The notes beneath the pieces were generated by a model. That model did no database searches and was not told where the DNA came from. It saw only the letters and a program-made list of their open reading frames with translations. Source: Blastopirellula retiformator (GTDB lineage Bacteria; Planctomycetota; Planctomycetia; Pirellulales; Pirellulaceae). Taken from it: 64,000 bases of DNA. A program made the position numbers and the translations under genes. The stretch spans positions 558,894-622,893 of the forward strand of contig NZ_SJPF01000004.1 of the NCBI RefSeq assembly GCF_007859755.1, read 5' to 3'. Positions 16,794-26,044 of this stretch are shown here, piece after piece. How positions within the stretch are numbered: the stretch's first letter is position 1; the number at the start of each line of letters is the position of its first letter.

Positions 16794-17576
16794 TTAGCCT
16801 TCCTTCGACAGCCCAGCCACGACGTACGACTTGTCATCCAGCGGCCGCACCCAAACGTTGCGGAACTTCACCGTGTTGTCGTGGTCTTGCAAAAAAACTG
16901 GGCCGACCGACGTTTGCAGCTGTTTCTTCCAGATCTCTTGCAGATATGGAGTCGACTTGTAGCGGTACGGATGATAGGCCGAGCGTGGTTCGCCCAGCTT
17001 GGTTCCTTCTTGCACCTTTTGGCCATTGAGCCACGCGGTGATTTCCCCTTCTTGCGTGATCTTGCCGTCGGCGTCGCGGCGGGGGGCGCGGTAGCGGATG
17101 TCGTAGACTTGCCACTCGCCCGGCTTGCGAGCCGCGTCGACCAGCGGCGGAGCGAAGCCGTAAACGGCACCCATGTCTTGCTGGGTCAGCTTCTTTTTAC
17201 CGGCCGAGTTGATGATCTGCAGTTCGTAGTTGCCATGGATATGGATACCACTGTTGCCAGTCCCTTTCTCAGGCAGCATGAATTCGACATGGATATCGGC
17301 GTCGCGGAAATGGAGCCGCGACGACAGGTGATTCGAACGGACTTCGCCGCGAGTCGACGTCAGCACGCCTTCTTCCAGCGGCCAATCAATCGCCCCGCCG
17401 TTCTTGGAGAGGAACAGGTTCGTCTTCTCATCGAGCAACACCACCGCATCGGCCGGCGGCGCGACGGGACTGTTTTCTTGCTGAGGAGCGAACTTTTCAG
17501 CAGTCTCTTCCGCGGCGGCAATGCCGGCCAGTAGAGTCAGGCAGAAGAAGAGGGAAAGGATGTTTCGCAAAGACAT
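16794..17576 (-). CDS. Secreted DUF1080 (3-keto-disaccharide hydrolase-like) protein
   Basis: The 260-residue product has a signal peptide (SLFFCLTLLAGIAAAEE, cleavage near 22) and one DUF1080 domain, a concanavalin-like fold. Family hallmarks are HVEFMLPEKGTGNSGIHIHG and QVYDIRYRAPR. Family members act on 3-keto-glycosides or bind polysaccharides; the substrate here is unknown. I chose ATG 17576 because the signal peptide starts there, and the longer frame to 17771 runs into a serial-hairpin element and a REP pair. A weak AGG lies ~10 nt upstream. Mobile repeats flank the gene on both sides, and its stop is TAA at 16794-16796. Confidence 0.88.
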   Translation of the reverse strand: MSLRNILSLFFCLTLLAGIAAAEETAEKFAPQQENSPVAPPADAVVLLDEKTNLFLSKNGGAIDWPLEEGVLTSTRGEVRSNHLSSRLHFRDADIHVEFMLPEKGTGNSGIHIHGNYELQIINSAGKKKLTQQDMGAVYGFAPPLVDAARKPGEWQVYDIRYRAPRRDADGKITQEGEITAWLNGQKVQEGTKLGEPRSAYHPYRYKSTPYLQEIWKKQLQTSVGPVFLQDHDNTVKFRNVWVRPLDDKSYVVAGLSKEG

Positions 17577-17660
17577 GGGGGGACCTGGGGCAAAGTCAGG
17601 ACGGGGTAAAAGCGTTTTATTGTAGCCCACCGCGCTGACCGAATCAAAATCCTGTAGCTT

Positions 17661-17736
17661 CGTAGGCTGGGACAATTCCCGGCGATCTTGCTTTGCGGTG
17701 CGAAGTGCAAAGAGCTGGGTTTTAACCCAGCCTACG
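17661..17736. repeat. Paired REP-like element
   Basis: The inverted arms CGTAGGCTGGGACAATTCCC and GCTGGGTTTTAACCCAGC (then CTACG) match the pair at 16641-16716, including the GCGGNGCGAAG spacer motif. The 415-bp gap 17577-17991 consists of this element and the two mobile repeats that follow. Confidence 0.75.
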
Positions 17737-17751
17737 TGAGCGGTACCCGAA

Positions 17752-17900
17752 CAGTCCGTTGATTTTCTCAACGGGCTGCTGGATCGCAGGAATGCGATCC
17801 CAAAATAGCGACGTAAGTCGTTATTTTGCGAGCCGCGAAGAGCTATGCTCTGAGCCTGGCGAGGTTGAAAAATGCCACGATGGCATTTTTCAACAGGCAG
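17752..17900 (+). mobile_element. Serial-hairpin element (~149 bp)
   Basis: This full-length copy runs from CAGTCCGTTGA to TCAACAGGCAG. It holds consecutive hairpins: CCGTTG/CAACGG, GGATCGCA/TGCGATCC, AATAGCGAC/GTCGTTATT, GAGCTA/TGCTC and AAATGCCA/TGGCATTT. The right flank is TTAG but the left flank is CGAA, so this copy has no clean duplication. A second-family repeat is joined to its right end. Confidence 0.85.
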
Positions 17901-17995
17901 TTAGCGTTGTGGCTGGTTGCGGCCGCGCTGGTCGGCGTTGACCAGCTTGGCTCACCAACGCCAGAAACGCTACAGCTATCAGAAAAACGCTCTAG
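17901..17995 (+). mobile_element. Second-family inverted-repeat element, shortened copy
   Basis: This copy shares GGCTGGTTGCGGCC, GGTCGGCGTTGACC and the right end GCTATCAGAAAAACGCT with the elements at 61550-61704 and 63185-63340. It lacks the first ~20 bp and a central ~45-bp segment. Its right border is CTAG (17992-17995), which also supplies the stop codon of the minus-strand ligase gene. Confidence 0.75.
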
Positions 17996-19542
17996 TTTCC
18001 GTCGGGTCGCTGCGTTTGGGCCAGTTCCGCGAGTTGCCGCCGGTCAAACTTGCCGGTCGCGTTGCGCGGTAGTTCCGGAAGAAAGAGATAGCGGACCGGG
18101 TTCTTGTACTCCGCTAAGTGCTGATTCACATAGTCGCGGATCGACGCCTCGGCCGATGCGTCCGCTCCGTCGACCAGCGCGACGCAAGCGACCGGGACCT
18201 GGCCATCTTGCGGATCAGCAACGCCGACCACGACCGACGCGTGCACCAATGGATGTTCGTCGATGATGTTTTCGACTTCGGCCGGAGCGATGTTTGATCC
18301 GCGGCGAATGATCATCAGCTTTTGTCGGCCGACGAACCAGACATACCCATCATCGTCGCGGTAAGCGAGATCGCCGGTGTGGAGAAAACCGTTTTGAAAC
18401 AGCGCCTCGGTCGCCACTTCGTCATTCCAATAGCCGATCGTGGCCGACGGCGTTTGCAGCACGATTTCTCCCTGCTCGCCGGCTGGGCAATCCTGGCCGC
18501 TGGCATCGACCACGCGCAGCTGCATGCCGGGCGCCGCGATTCCCAGCGATCCCCACTTTCGCTTGCCGTAGCGCGGGTTGCCGGCGTAATAGCAGCCGAC
18601 TTCGGTCATCCCGGCGCCTTCCATCACCTCCCAGTTCAACAGATCGCGAAAGCGATGATGCAAGTCGGAAGGGACCGCGTCGCCCGAGCCGATCGCATTT
18701 TTGAGCGAAGGAAGCGGCGTCGGATGTTGTTCGAGGTATTCGACAAAGTCAAGCAGATCGCTGGCGAGCATGCCGTACTCGGTGACGCCATCCTGGTTGA
18801 TCGCAGCGACCGCTTGCTGCGGCGTCGGTTTCATCGTCAGGATCACTTCGGCGCCGGCCAACATGGCGGCGAACATTTGCGTATGCAGTCCGCCGGCATG
18901 ACTGATCGGCTTGCCGACCAGGACGACGTCGCTGGGCTGAAAATCGAACAGTTCTCGCGACTGTGCGATCGCGCTGTAGACGCCGCCGTGGGAGTGAACA
19001 ACGCCTTTGGGACGCCCGGTGCTGCCCGAAGTGAACAGAATCAGGGCCGGATCCGCTTCCGCGACCGACGCTACTTCGTTGTCGGCCTTCGCGGCCAGCA
19101 ATCGATCAAAGGGGAGGGAAACGGAACCGTCGCCGGCGACTTCGACCAGTTGCGTTGCGGAATCGGCCAGCGGTTGCACGACGCTTCGCTTGTCGACGTG
19201 ATAGACGAGCAACCGCGCCGTCGTTCGCGCTAAAATCTCTTCGACTTCACGCGTTACATAGCGATAGTTCAGCGGCATCGCGATCGCGCCGATCTGGTAA
19301 CAGGCGAGCGTCACCACGACCGCTTCGACGCAGTTCGGCATCAGCCAGGCGACCCGATCGCCAGGCGCCACGCCCAGACCACGAAGTCCCGCGGCGACCG
19401 TTTTTGTCGCGATGTCTAGCTGCTGATAGGAGAGCTGACTGCCGCCGTGACGCAGCGCCATTTGATCGGGCGTTGCCTGGGCGATTTTCTCGAACATCGA
19501 CTGCAGACGCGTGGCGTCGTTTCTTGGCGCGTCGCTAACCAC
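17992..19542 (-). CDS. AMP-dependent acyl-CoA synthetase/ligase
   Basis: The 516-residue product belongs to the ANL adenylating superfamily, activating a carboxylic acid with ATP and joining it to CoA. The P-loop LFTSGSTGRPKG, the GAGMTEVG substrate/adenylate motif, the YRDDDGY-hinge region and the C-terminal Lys in RNATGKFDR are all present, so it should be active. The substrate cannot be told from sequence; a medium- or long-chain fatty acid is plausible. I start at GTG 19542, which has GGAGGAG 6-7 nt upstream. The longer frame to 19620 runs into a mobile element and cannot be native. The TAG stop is formed by the CTAG border of a repeat. Confidence 0.9.
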   Translation of the reverse strand: MVSDAPRNDATRLQSMFEKIAQATPDQMALRHGGSQLSYQQLDIATKTVAAGLRGLGVAPGDRVAWLMPNCVEAVVVTLACYQIGAIAMPLNYRYVTREVEEILARTTARLLVYHVDKRSVVQPLADSATQLVEVAGDGSVSLPFDRLLAAKADNEVASVAEADPALILFTSGSTGRPKGVVHSHGGVYSAIAQSRELFDFQPSDVVLVGKPISHAGGLHTQMFAAMLAGAEVILTMKPTPQQAVAAINQDGVTEYGMLASDLLDFVEYLEQHPTPLPSLKNAIGSGDAVPSDLHHRFRDLLNWEVMEGAGMTEVGCYYAGNPRYGKRKWGSLGIAAPGMQLRVVDASGQDCPAGEQGEIVLQTPSATIGYWNDEVATEALFQNGFLHTGDLAYRDDDGYVWFVGRQKLMIIRRGSNIAPAEVENIIDEHPLVHASVVVGVADPQDGQVPVACVALVDGADASAEASIRDYVNQHLAEYKNPVRYLFLPELPRNATGKFDRRQLAELAQTQRPDGN

Positions 19543-19590
19543 GGATTTCTCCTCCAACTTCAGCTGAAAAGGATTAGGCAATAACCCTAG

Positions 19591-19740
19591 CTGCCTGTTG
19601 AAAAAATGCCATCGTGGCATTTTTCAACCTCGCCAGGCTCAGAGCATAGCTCTTCGCGGATCCCAAAATAACGACTTACGTCGTTATTTTGGGATCGCAT
19701 CCGTGCGATCACGCAGTCCGTCGAGAAGATCAACGGACTG
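19591..19740 (-). mobile_element. Serial-hairpin element with CTAG target duplication
   Basis: A complete 150-bp copy in reverse orientation, flanked by CTAG at 19587-19590 and 19741-19744. It runs from CTGCCTGTTGA to CAACGGACTG. The imperfect terminal inverted repeats read C-N-G-Y-C-Y-GTTGA. It lies upstream of the acyl-CoA ligase gene, within the 19543-19893 gap. Confidence 0.92.
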
Positions 19741-19835
19741 CTAGAACCTCGTTCTACCAGTTTACCCGATCTCACACGAGCGGGTTTGGAAGAGTTGAGG
19801 AGCAAGCGTAACAAATCAAACGCTGACAAAACGAG

Positions 19836-19868
19836 AAGCGGTCGCCCCGATCAACGCGGCGACCGCTT
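19836..19868 (-). terminator. Terminator of the GH97 operon
   Basis: An 11-bp perfect stem (AAGCGGTCGCC with its complement) around an 11-nt loop is followed on the minus strand by CTCGTTTTGTC. It sits 25 bp past the GH97 stop. Confidence 0.8.
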
Positions 19869-19893
19869 TCTTCATTCAGCACAGGGCAGCGCG

Positions 19894-21780
19894 CTACCGA
19901 ACCAGCGAAATCCGAATCGCCTCGCCGCCGTTGGCTTCCAACGTCAGCACCAGTTCTTCACCGACGTTGACCTCGCTCTTTTCGACCCGCACCTTGGTGG
20001 CGGTATCGATCGTCGGGTCGTCGATATAGCGGCAGGCCTGATACGTGGCGCCGTTGGCGAGAAAATCGAGCTTCACGCGGAATTCTCGCTTTTGGTTGGC
20101 GTTGATCGCGCCGATGTACCAGTCCGGGCCGCTGCGGCGAGCGATGACCGCGTACTCGCCGATTTCGCCTTCCAGGACGCGGGTCTCATCCCACACGGTC
20201 GGCACATCTTTGAAAAACTGCAGTTCCGGCGAATCGACGATGCGATTGCGCGAATTCTTGCCGTCTTGCTGTGGCGCCGGCGGCCTGTCGTACCAATACA
20301 TAAACTGCCACGGCGAATAGGTGCAGACCGCTTTCGCCAATTGCTGACCATGCGTCCAATTCTTGTCGACGCGACCGTCGAAGTAGCAGATCGTATGATC
20401 GGCGGCGCCGGCCAGGTTGCGGGTAAACAGGGTCGTCACCGCCAGGCTGGTCGATGGGGTCGCTTCGTCGCCACGTACGCCTTCCTGCGTCATCAGATTG
20501 GGATAGGTTCGCGAATAGCCGACCGGGCGATACTCGTCATGGATGTCGACCATCAACTGGTTGTCGGCCGCTTGGCGAACGGCATCGTGCAGCCAGGCGG
20601 TCCATTCTTGCGAACCAACGTTGACGAACCCATACTTCACGCCGGCGATACCCCACGACTTGTACAGCGGCAAGATCTCGTCGAGTTGCTTTTCCAAAGC
20701 CCGACGATTCACGTAGACCAGAATCCCAATGTTCCGTTCTTTCGCGTACTGGATGACGCCACGTAAGTCGAGCGGCCCGGCCGAACGCTTGGGATCAACC
20801 GTGATGGTCGTCGCGTCCGAGGCGTCGTCATACTCGTGACCATACCAGCCGGCGTCGAACTCGACATAGTGAAAATTGTTCGCCACCGCGAAATCGACGC
20901 ACGCTTTGCCGCCATCGGTCGTCAGGCTCACTTCGCGAATCACCTTGCCCGGCTTGATCCAAGAGGTGTCGGCGATCGCGCACGGCTCGTTCAAGTTCAG
21001 GATCAGGTCATTGTGCTCCAGCAAGTCGCCGGGACTGTCGCCGATCATGATCACCCGCCACGGCGTCGTTAGCGGCGTCTGGCTGGTCACGTTACTCCGC
21101 AGTTGACTGATCACGGTCGGCGTACCGTCGCCAGCGGCGCGCAGCCGCATGGCGGCGTAGTCGACCAATTGGGCTTCGGCAATCGCTACGTAGCGCTGGT
21201 CGCTTACTTCGACGGTCAGCGGACGCTCGACGTTCTTCCCCAGTTTGCTGAGCGAAACCTGGTCGTATTCCCCTTGAGCGCTGGTGGTTCGCCAGGCGGG
21301 GAAATCGCCGACAAAACGAAACTCGCTACGTTCTTCTTTGATCGTCAGCGGCTCGCCGTCGCCAAGCGTGGTGCGAAAAGCCACCCCGCAGTCGTAACAG
21401 CGCAGCTCGACGGTAAACGGGCAATCGGCCTTGGTATCGACGAACCGAAACGTCTGCGTGCGGTAGTGATCACGGATCTCAGCGCGTTCGCCATAGACGG
21501 TCTTCCAGGTCTCGTCATGGCTCGCCGCTTCGCTCTGGCTGACGAATTTCAGCTGATCGCCGATCACGGTCTTGTCATCACGGACGAACGTAATCGACGA
21601 GTCGGCGATCAGCGGCTCTCCAGCGACGGCAACCTGGTACTGCAGTTGCGATTTTCCGCCGGATGCCTTCACGTCAAGTTGAACTTGAATGCGGCCGTCG
21701 GGCGACTTTAGTTCGTAGCCGACGACGGAAGAGCAAAACGCGATCGCCACAGCGACGCTGGCCAGTAGAGGGAAACGCAT
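19894..21780 (-). CDS. Glycoside hydrolase family 97 protein
   Basis: The 628-residue secreted enzyme has a signal peptide (LASVAVAIAFCSSVVG), the N-terminal beta-sandwich (YELKSPDGRIQVQ onward), a central barrel with DAGWYGHEYD, HDEYRPVGYSRTYPNLM and TQEGVRGDE, and a C-terminal beta domain. Family members are alpha-glucosidases or alpha-galactosidases. In GVKYGFVNVG the position after Tyr is Gly, where retaining members carry Asp as nucleophile; this suggests the inverting, glucosidase-like subgroup, but the alignment was done by eye. I start at ATG 21780 (AGGA 8 nt upstream) instead of 21804. It is last in an operon after a DUF1559 protein and a lipoprotein, divergent from a XylR-type regulator. 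Confidence 0.9.
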   Translation of the reverse strand: MRFPLLASVAVAIAFCSSVVGYELKSPDGRIQVQLDVKASGGKSQLQYQVAVAGEPLIADSSITFVRDDKTVIGDQLKFVSQSEAASHDETWKTVYGERAEIRDHYRTQTFRFVDTKADCPFTVELRCYDCGVAFRTTLGDGEPLTIKEERSEFRFVGDFPAWRTTSAQGEYDQVSLSKLGKNVERPLTVEVSDQRYVAIAEAQLVDYAAMRLRAAGDGTPTVISQLRSNVTSQTPLTTPWRVIMIGDSPGDLLEHNDLILNLNEPCAIADTSWIKPGKVIREVSLTTDGGKACVDFAVANNFHYVEFDAGWYGHEYDDASDATTITVDPKRSAGPLDLRGVIQYAKERNIGILVYVNRRALEKQLDEILPLYKSWGIAGVKYGFVNVGSQEWTAWLHDAVRQAADNQLMVDIHDEYRPVGYSRTYPNLMTQEGVRGDEATPSTSLAVTTLFTRNLAGAADHTICYFDGRVDKNWTHGQQLAKAVCTYSPWQFMYWYDRPPAPQQDGKNSRNRIVDSPELQFFKDVPTVWDETRVLEGEIGEYAVIARRSGPDWYIGAINANQKREFRVKLDFLANGATYQACRYIDDPTIDTATKVRVEKSEVNVGEELVLTLEANGGEAIRISLVR

Positions 21781-21821
21781 GAGGAAAATCCTGGTGGTTA
21801 TCAAGGCGAGAAGAAATCGGG

Positions 21822-22298
21822 CTATTTCGTTAACTGGATCTGCCCCAGATCGTTTTCGCTGACCGGATCGATCTGGACTTCAATATCCGACTTCTCGTAT
21901 TTCGCATACTTGGCGGGCAAGAAGTTTCTCTCGATCGCGTCTCCCGGTTCGTAAATTACGGTCACTTCATTTCCCTGGCGATCGACCATTTTCGTTTTTT
22001 GAATCGCGACGCGATGAGCACCTTCGGTCAAACCGTCACCTGGCTCGAAGGTCTGCGCCTCGAAATAGCCGTTGGCGTCGGTCCGCGCGGCGCCTCCTTT
22101 GCCGCTTTCGTCAACCGGCTGAAAGGTGACCATCGCTTCGGCGACCGGCTGGCCATCTAGCATCACCTGACCGTTGGCGGGATAAACCGGCGGTCGCCCG
22201 CGGGTCCATTTGTCCTCTTTGCTAGAGCAGCCGACGACCAGGGCGGCCGTGGCGATTGAAACGCAGATTGTGGTCAGCGCACGAAGCGGGGTATTCAT
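21822..22298 (-). CDS. Lipoprotein with carboxypeptidase-regulatory-like fold
   Basis: The 158-residue product has a lipoprotein signal (ATAALVVGCSS; lipobox Cys at about 24) and one beta-sandwich domain of the transthyretin/carboxypeptidase-regulatory type (GQVMLDGQPVAEAMVTFQP, then TDANGYF). Planctomycetes encode many such small lipoproteins right after DUF1559 genes, and a second example is at 34679-35140. The order DUF1559, lipoprotein, GH97 on the same strand with short gaps suggests one operon. Its function is unknown; surface display or anchoring is a guess. Confidence 0.85.
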   Translation of the reverse strand: MNTPLRALTTICVSIATAALVVGCSSKEDKWTRGRPPVYPANGQVMLDGQPVAEAMVTFQPVDESGKGGAARTDANGYFEAQTFEPGDGLTEGAHRVAIQKTKMVDRQGNEVTVIYEPGDAIERNFLPAKYAKYEKSDIEVQIDPVSENDLGQIQLTK

Positions 22299-22386
22299 TG
22301 CAGGGACCTTTGCAGACGGGGGAAGGCAACTTGGACTGGGGGACGCAAATTGCGCCCCCGCTAAGTTCTGCGACTTCGACAGAAAT

Positions 22387-23388
<1,002 letters not shown>

Positions 23389-23853
23389 GAATGCGAACTC
23401 CGGTGTCGTGGATAAGAGTGCGGAAGAGTTAGCGTCAGGTTGTGAGATGACGAAAAAAGGAAAACTAACCCTGCCACCTATACGAATGACCGGAGTATAG
23501 GCGCCACGAACATGGAAGACAAATAACTTCCTTAAATCCAAATTAATGAATCGCAAAACTCCAGGGCACGTAAAATCACCGTGACAGCTTAATAAATTTC
23601 ACCACGGGCATTCGCTCGCCTCAAGCAAAACCCGCCCTAAACTTCGACTAGCGAAGGTTTTGCATCCTTAGAAAGGTCGCCGTTTGCTTCACGCAATTGG
23701 AGACGCCTACGTCAGAAATATTCGCCAAGAAAACCTTGAAACCACTTTATCCGATGACGAAAATGGGAAACGCATTGACGAAATTGGGGAACAATCGCCC
23801 CCTCGAGTTGCGTTTCGCCGACACTATTGCGCAATCGCCAGGGAGATTCCACC
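23389..23853. other. Divergent regulatory region
   Basis: These 465 bases separate the DUF1559-GH97 operon from the XylR-type regulator. I see no gene. The notable element is the inverted repeat at 23625-23663. AT-rich stretches near 23500-23600 may hold promoters, but I cannot place boxes reliably. Confidence 0.6.
23625..23663. promoter_or_regulatory. Inverted repeat, candidate operator
   Basis: GCAAAACC (23625-23632) and GGTTTTGC (23656-23663) are perfect inverted 8-mers. A nested CTTCG/CGAAG pair lies between them. It lies ~190 bp ahead of the regulator gene and could be an operator or an RNA hairpin. No binding evidence exists. Confidence 0.4.
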
Positions 23854-25023
23854 GTGTGGCAACACAAGCAAACCGTCTTGCTCTTGATCGAATCTTCCCG
23901 CGGCTATGGCCGGGGACTGCTACGGGGCGTCGCCGATTACTGCCGCATCTATGGCAACTGGCAGGTCATTCACGTCGAGCGCACGATGAACGAACAATTG
24001 CCCACGGACATGGGCGACTGGAAGTTGGACGGCATTCTGGCTCGCGCCGAACAGCGTTCGATTTCGGACGAGATCGACGCGCTCGGCGTTCCGACGGTCG
24101 ACCTCCGCGGTTCTTATGTTCCCAAGCATGGCGTCTCGCTCGACAGCGATCCGGTCGCGTGTGCGGAAATGGCGCTTCAGCATTTTCAACAGCGAGGCCT
24201 GCGCGACGTCGCCTTCTGCGGCTACGACGGCGTCGACTTTTCGGACGCCCGGGGAACCGCGTTCGTGGAAATCGCCCAGCGTAACGGCTGTCGTTGTCAC
24301 AGCTTCGCCAGTTCCGCCGTCCGCTATTCCCGCATTTCGCGCGAGCTGCTGGCCGAAGGTGACGACTCGGATCTGGTTCAATGGCTCAAGACGTTGCCGG
24401 CGCCCTGCGGCGTCTTCGCTTGCAACGACGTTCGCGGGCGCCAAACGCTGCGGGCCTGTGCCGAGGCAGGCATCGCCGTTCCCGAACAACTGTCGCTGGT
24501 CGGCGTCGATAACGACGACGCCATCTGCGATCTCGCCATTCCGACGATCAGCAGCATCGAACCCGATACGCATCGGATTGGTTTCCAGGGCGCGACCTAC
24601 CTGGCCGAGCTCATGAAAGGCGGCAAGGCGGCGCGGCGGACCTATGTTCCGCCCAAGCAAGTCGTCGTGCGGGCCTCGTCCGATTTCGTCGCCATTGGCG
24701 ATCCAGAAACGGCCCGCATCCTGAACTACATCGGGCGGCATGCCTGCGACGGCTTGACGGTCGAGATGCTGTGCGAGCAGTTTCGCTTGAGCCGCTCTTC
24801 GCTGGAACGTCGCCTGAGGAAAGCCTTGGGGCGCAACGCCAAGGCGGAAATCGATCGGGTCCGGATCGAACGAGCGAAACTTCTACTGCGCGAAACCGAT
24901 CGCAAGTTGCTGGCAGTCGCCAACCACGTCGCCTATTCCTCCGCCGCCAAGTTTGTAGTCGCCTTCAAGCGAATCACCGGCGTCACCCCGGGCGAGTTTC
25001 GAAATCAGTTTCAGCGCGGGTAG
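23854..25023 (+). CDS. XylR-type transcriptional regulator (LacI-like sensor with AraC HTH)
   Basis: The 389-residue regulator has an N-terminal periplasmic-binding-like sugar sensor (about 1-275, starting with TVLLLIESSRGYGRGLLRG) and a C-terminal AraC-type double helix-turn-helix (about 285-385, ending FKRITGVTPGEFRNQF). This is the XylR architecture, typical for regulators of sugar genes in planctomycetes. I start at GTG 23854, which has AGGGAG 8-9 nt upstream; the ORF reaches back to TTG 23827. It is divergent from the GH97 operon, which makes that operon the likely target. The ligand is unknown but is probably a monosaccharide. Confidence 0.9.
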   Translation: MWQHKQTVLLLIESSRGYGRGLLRGVADYCRIYGNWQVIHVERTMNEQLPTDMGDWKLDGILARAEQRSISDEIDALGVPTVDLRGSYVPKHGVSLDSDPVACAEMALQHFQQRGLRDVAFCGYDGVDFSDARGTAFVEIAQRNGCRCHSFASSAVRYSRISRELLAEGDDSDLVQWLKTLPAPCGVFACNDVRGRQTLRACAEAGIAVPEQLSLVGVDNDDAICDLAIPTISSIEPDTHRIGFQGATYLAELMKGGKAARRTYVPPKQVVVRASSDFVAIGDPETARILNYIGRHACDGLTVEMLCEQFRLSRSSLERRLRKALGRNAKAEIDRVRIERAKLLLRETDRKLLAVANHVAYSSAAKFVVAFKRITGVTPGEFRNQFQRG

Positions 25024-25052
25024 CGGAGCCGGCCGATACGTTCTTGCAGCGG

Positions 25053-26018
25053 CTAAAACGGCGCCTTCACCCGCGAGATCAAGTCAAGAATCTGCTCTCT
25101 TCCCTGCAGCGTGGGGCCGATCGTACGAGCCGCCACCACTGGGACCGCCATTTTCTGAATGTCGTCGGCCGTCACAAAATCGCGCTGCTGGAGAAACGCC
25201 CAGGCCTGACCGCAGCGGAGCCATTGCAACACGCCGCGAGGACTGAGATGACCAGTGAAGGTAGGTTGACCGAGCAGCGTTTCGGACAGGTTGGCCACAT
25301 ATTGCAAGAGCGTGTCGCTCGTCTCCACCGCCGCCGCCCGCTGCTGCAGTTGCAACAACTGCGGCCGGCTCAAGATCGCCTCGGTCGTTTCCTGGAACCC
25401 TTCTATGACGCCGCCGCGGGACTTCATCAATTCGATCAGGCTCGCACGGTCAGGCGCCCCGATGCTGATCTTCATCGAGAAGCGATCGAGCTGCGCTTCG
25501 GGCAAGGGAAACGTGCCGTGCAACTCTTCCGGATTTTGCGTGGCGATCACAAAAAACGTATCGGACAAGCGATAAGTTAGATTGTCGATCGTCACTTGAT
25601 GTTCGGCCATCGCTTCCAGCAAGGCGCTTTGCGTGCGCGGAGTCGACCGATTGATTTCGTCCGCCAAGACGACGTCGGCGAAGACCGGCCCTTCATGAAA
25701 CTCAAACTGCGACGTTTGTTGATTGAAGATGTTAAAGCCGGTCACGTCGCCCGGCAACAAATCGGGCGTACACTGGATGCGTGAGAACTTGCCGCCGATC
25801 GCGCCGGCCAACGCCTTCGCCAAGGTCGTCTTGCCCAGGCCCGGCAAGTCCTCGATCAACAGATTCCCCCGCGCCAGTAGGCAAGCGAGCACTAACTCGA
25901 CCGTCTCGGATTTCCCCCGCAGATGATCGTTCAGATGAGTCCGCAATCGCTTTAGGGCCTCGTCCCAATCAAAGTCGAATTGCATAGCCTCGGTCGTTGA
26001 TTCGAAGTTCGTGGACAA
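25053..26018 (-). CDS. MoxR-family AAA+ ATPase
   Basis: The 321-residue MoxR ATPase has Walker A EDLPGLGKTTLA, Walker B ADEINRSTPRTQ and sensor motif ATQNPEE, and should act as a chaperone-like remodeler of partner proteins. It is the last of three same-strand genes after a DUF58 and a transglutaminase-like gene. MoxR-DUF58-transglutaminase is a very common trio, but ATPase-first is the usual order. Here the ATPase gene comes last, 26 bp after the transglutaminase gene. ATG 26018 gives 321 residues; ATG 25985 is an alternative start. Confidence 0.92.
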   Translation of the reverse strand: MSTNFESTTEAMQFDFDWDEALKRLRTHLNDHLRGKSETVELVLACLLARGNLLIEDLPGLGKTTLAKALAGAIGGKFSRIQCTPDLLPGDVTGFNIFNQQTSQFEFHEGPVFADVVLADEINRSTPRTQSALLEAMAEHQVTIDNLTYRLSDTFFVIATQNPEELHGTFPLPEAQLDRFSMKISIGAPDRASLIELMKSRGGVIEGFQETTEAILSRPQLLQLQQRAAAVETSDTLLQYVANLSETLLGQPTFTGHLSPRGVLQWLRCGQAWAFLQQRDFVTADDIQKMAVPVVAARTIGPTLQGREQILDLISRVKAPF

Positions 26019-26044
26019 GATCGATCTTTCGCTGGGGGAAGAAA

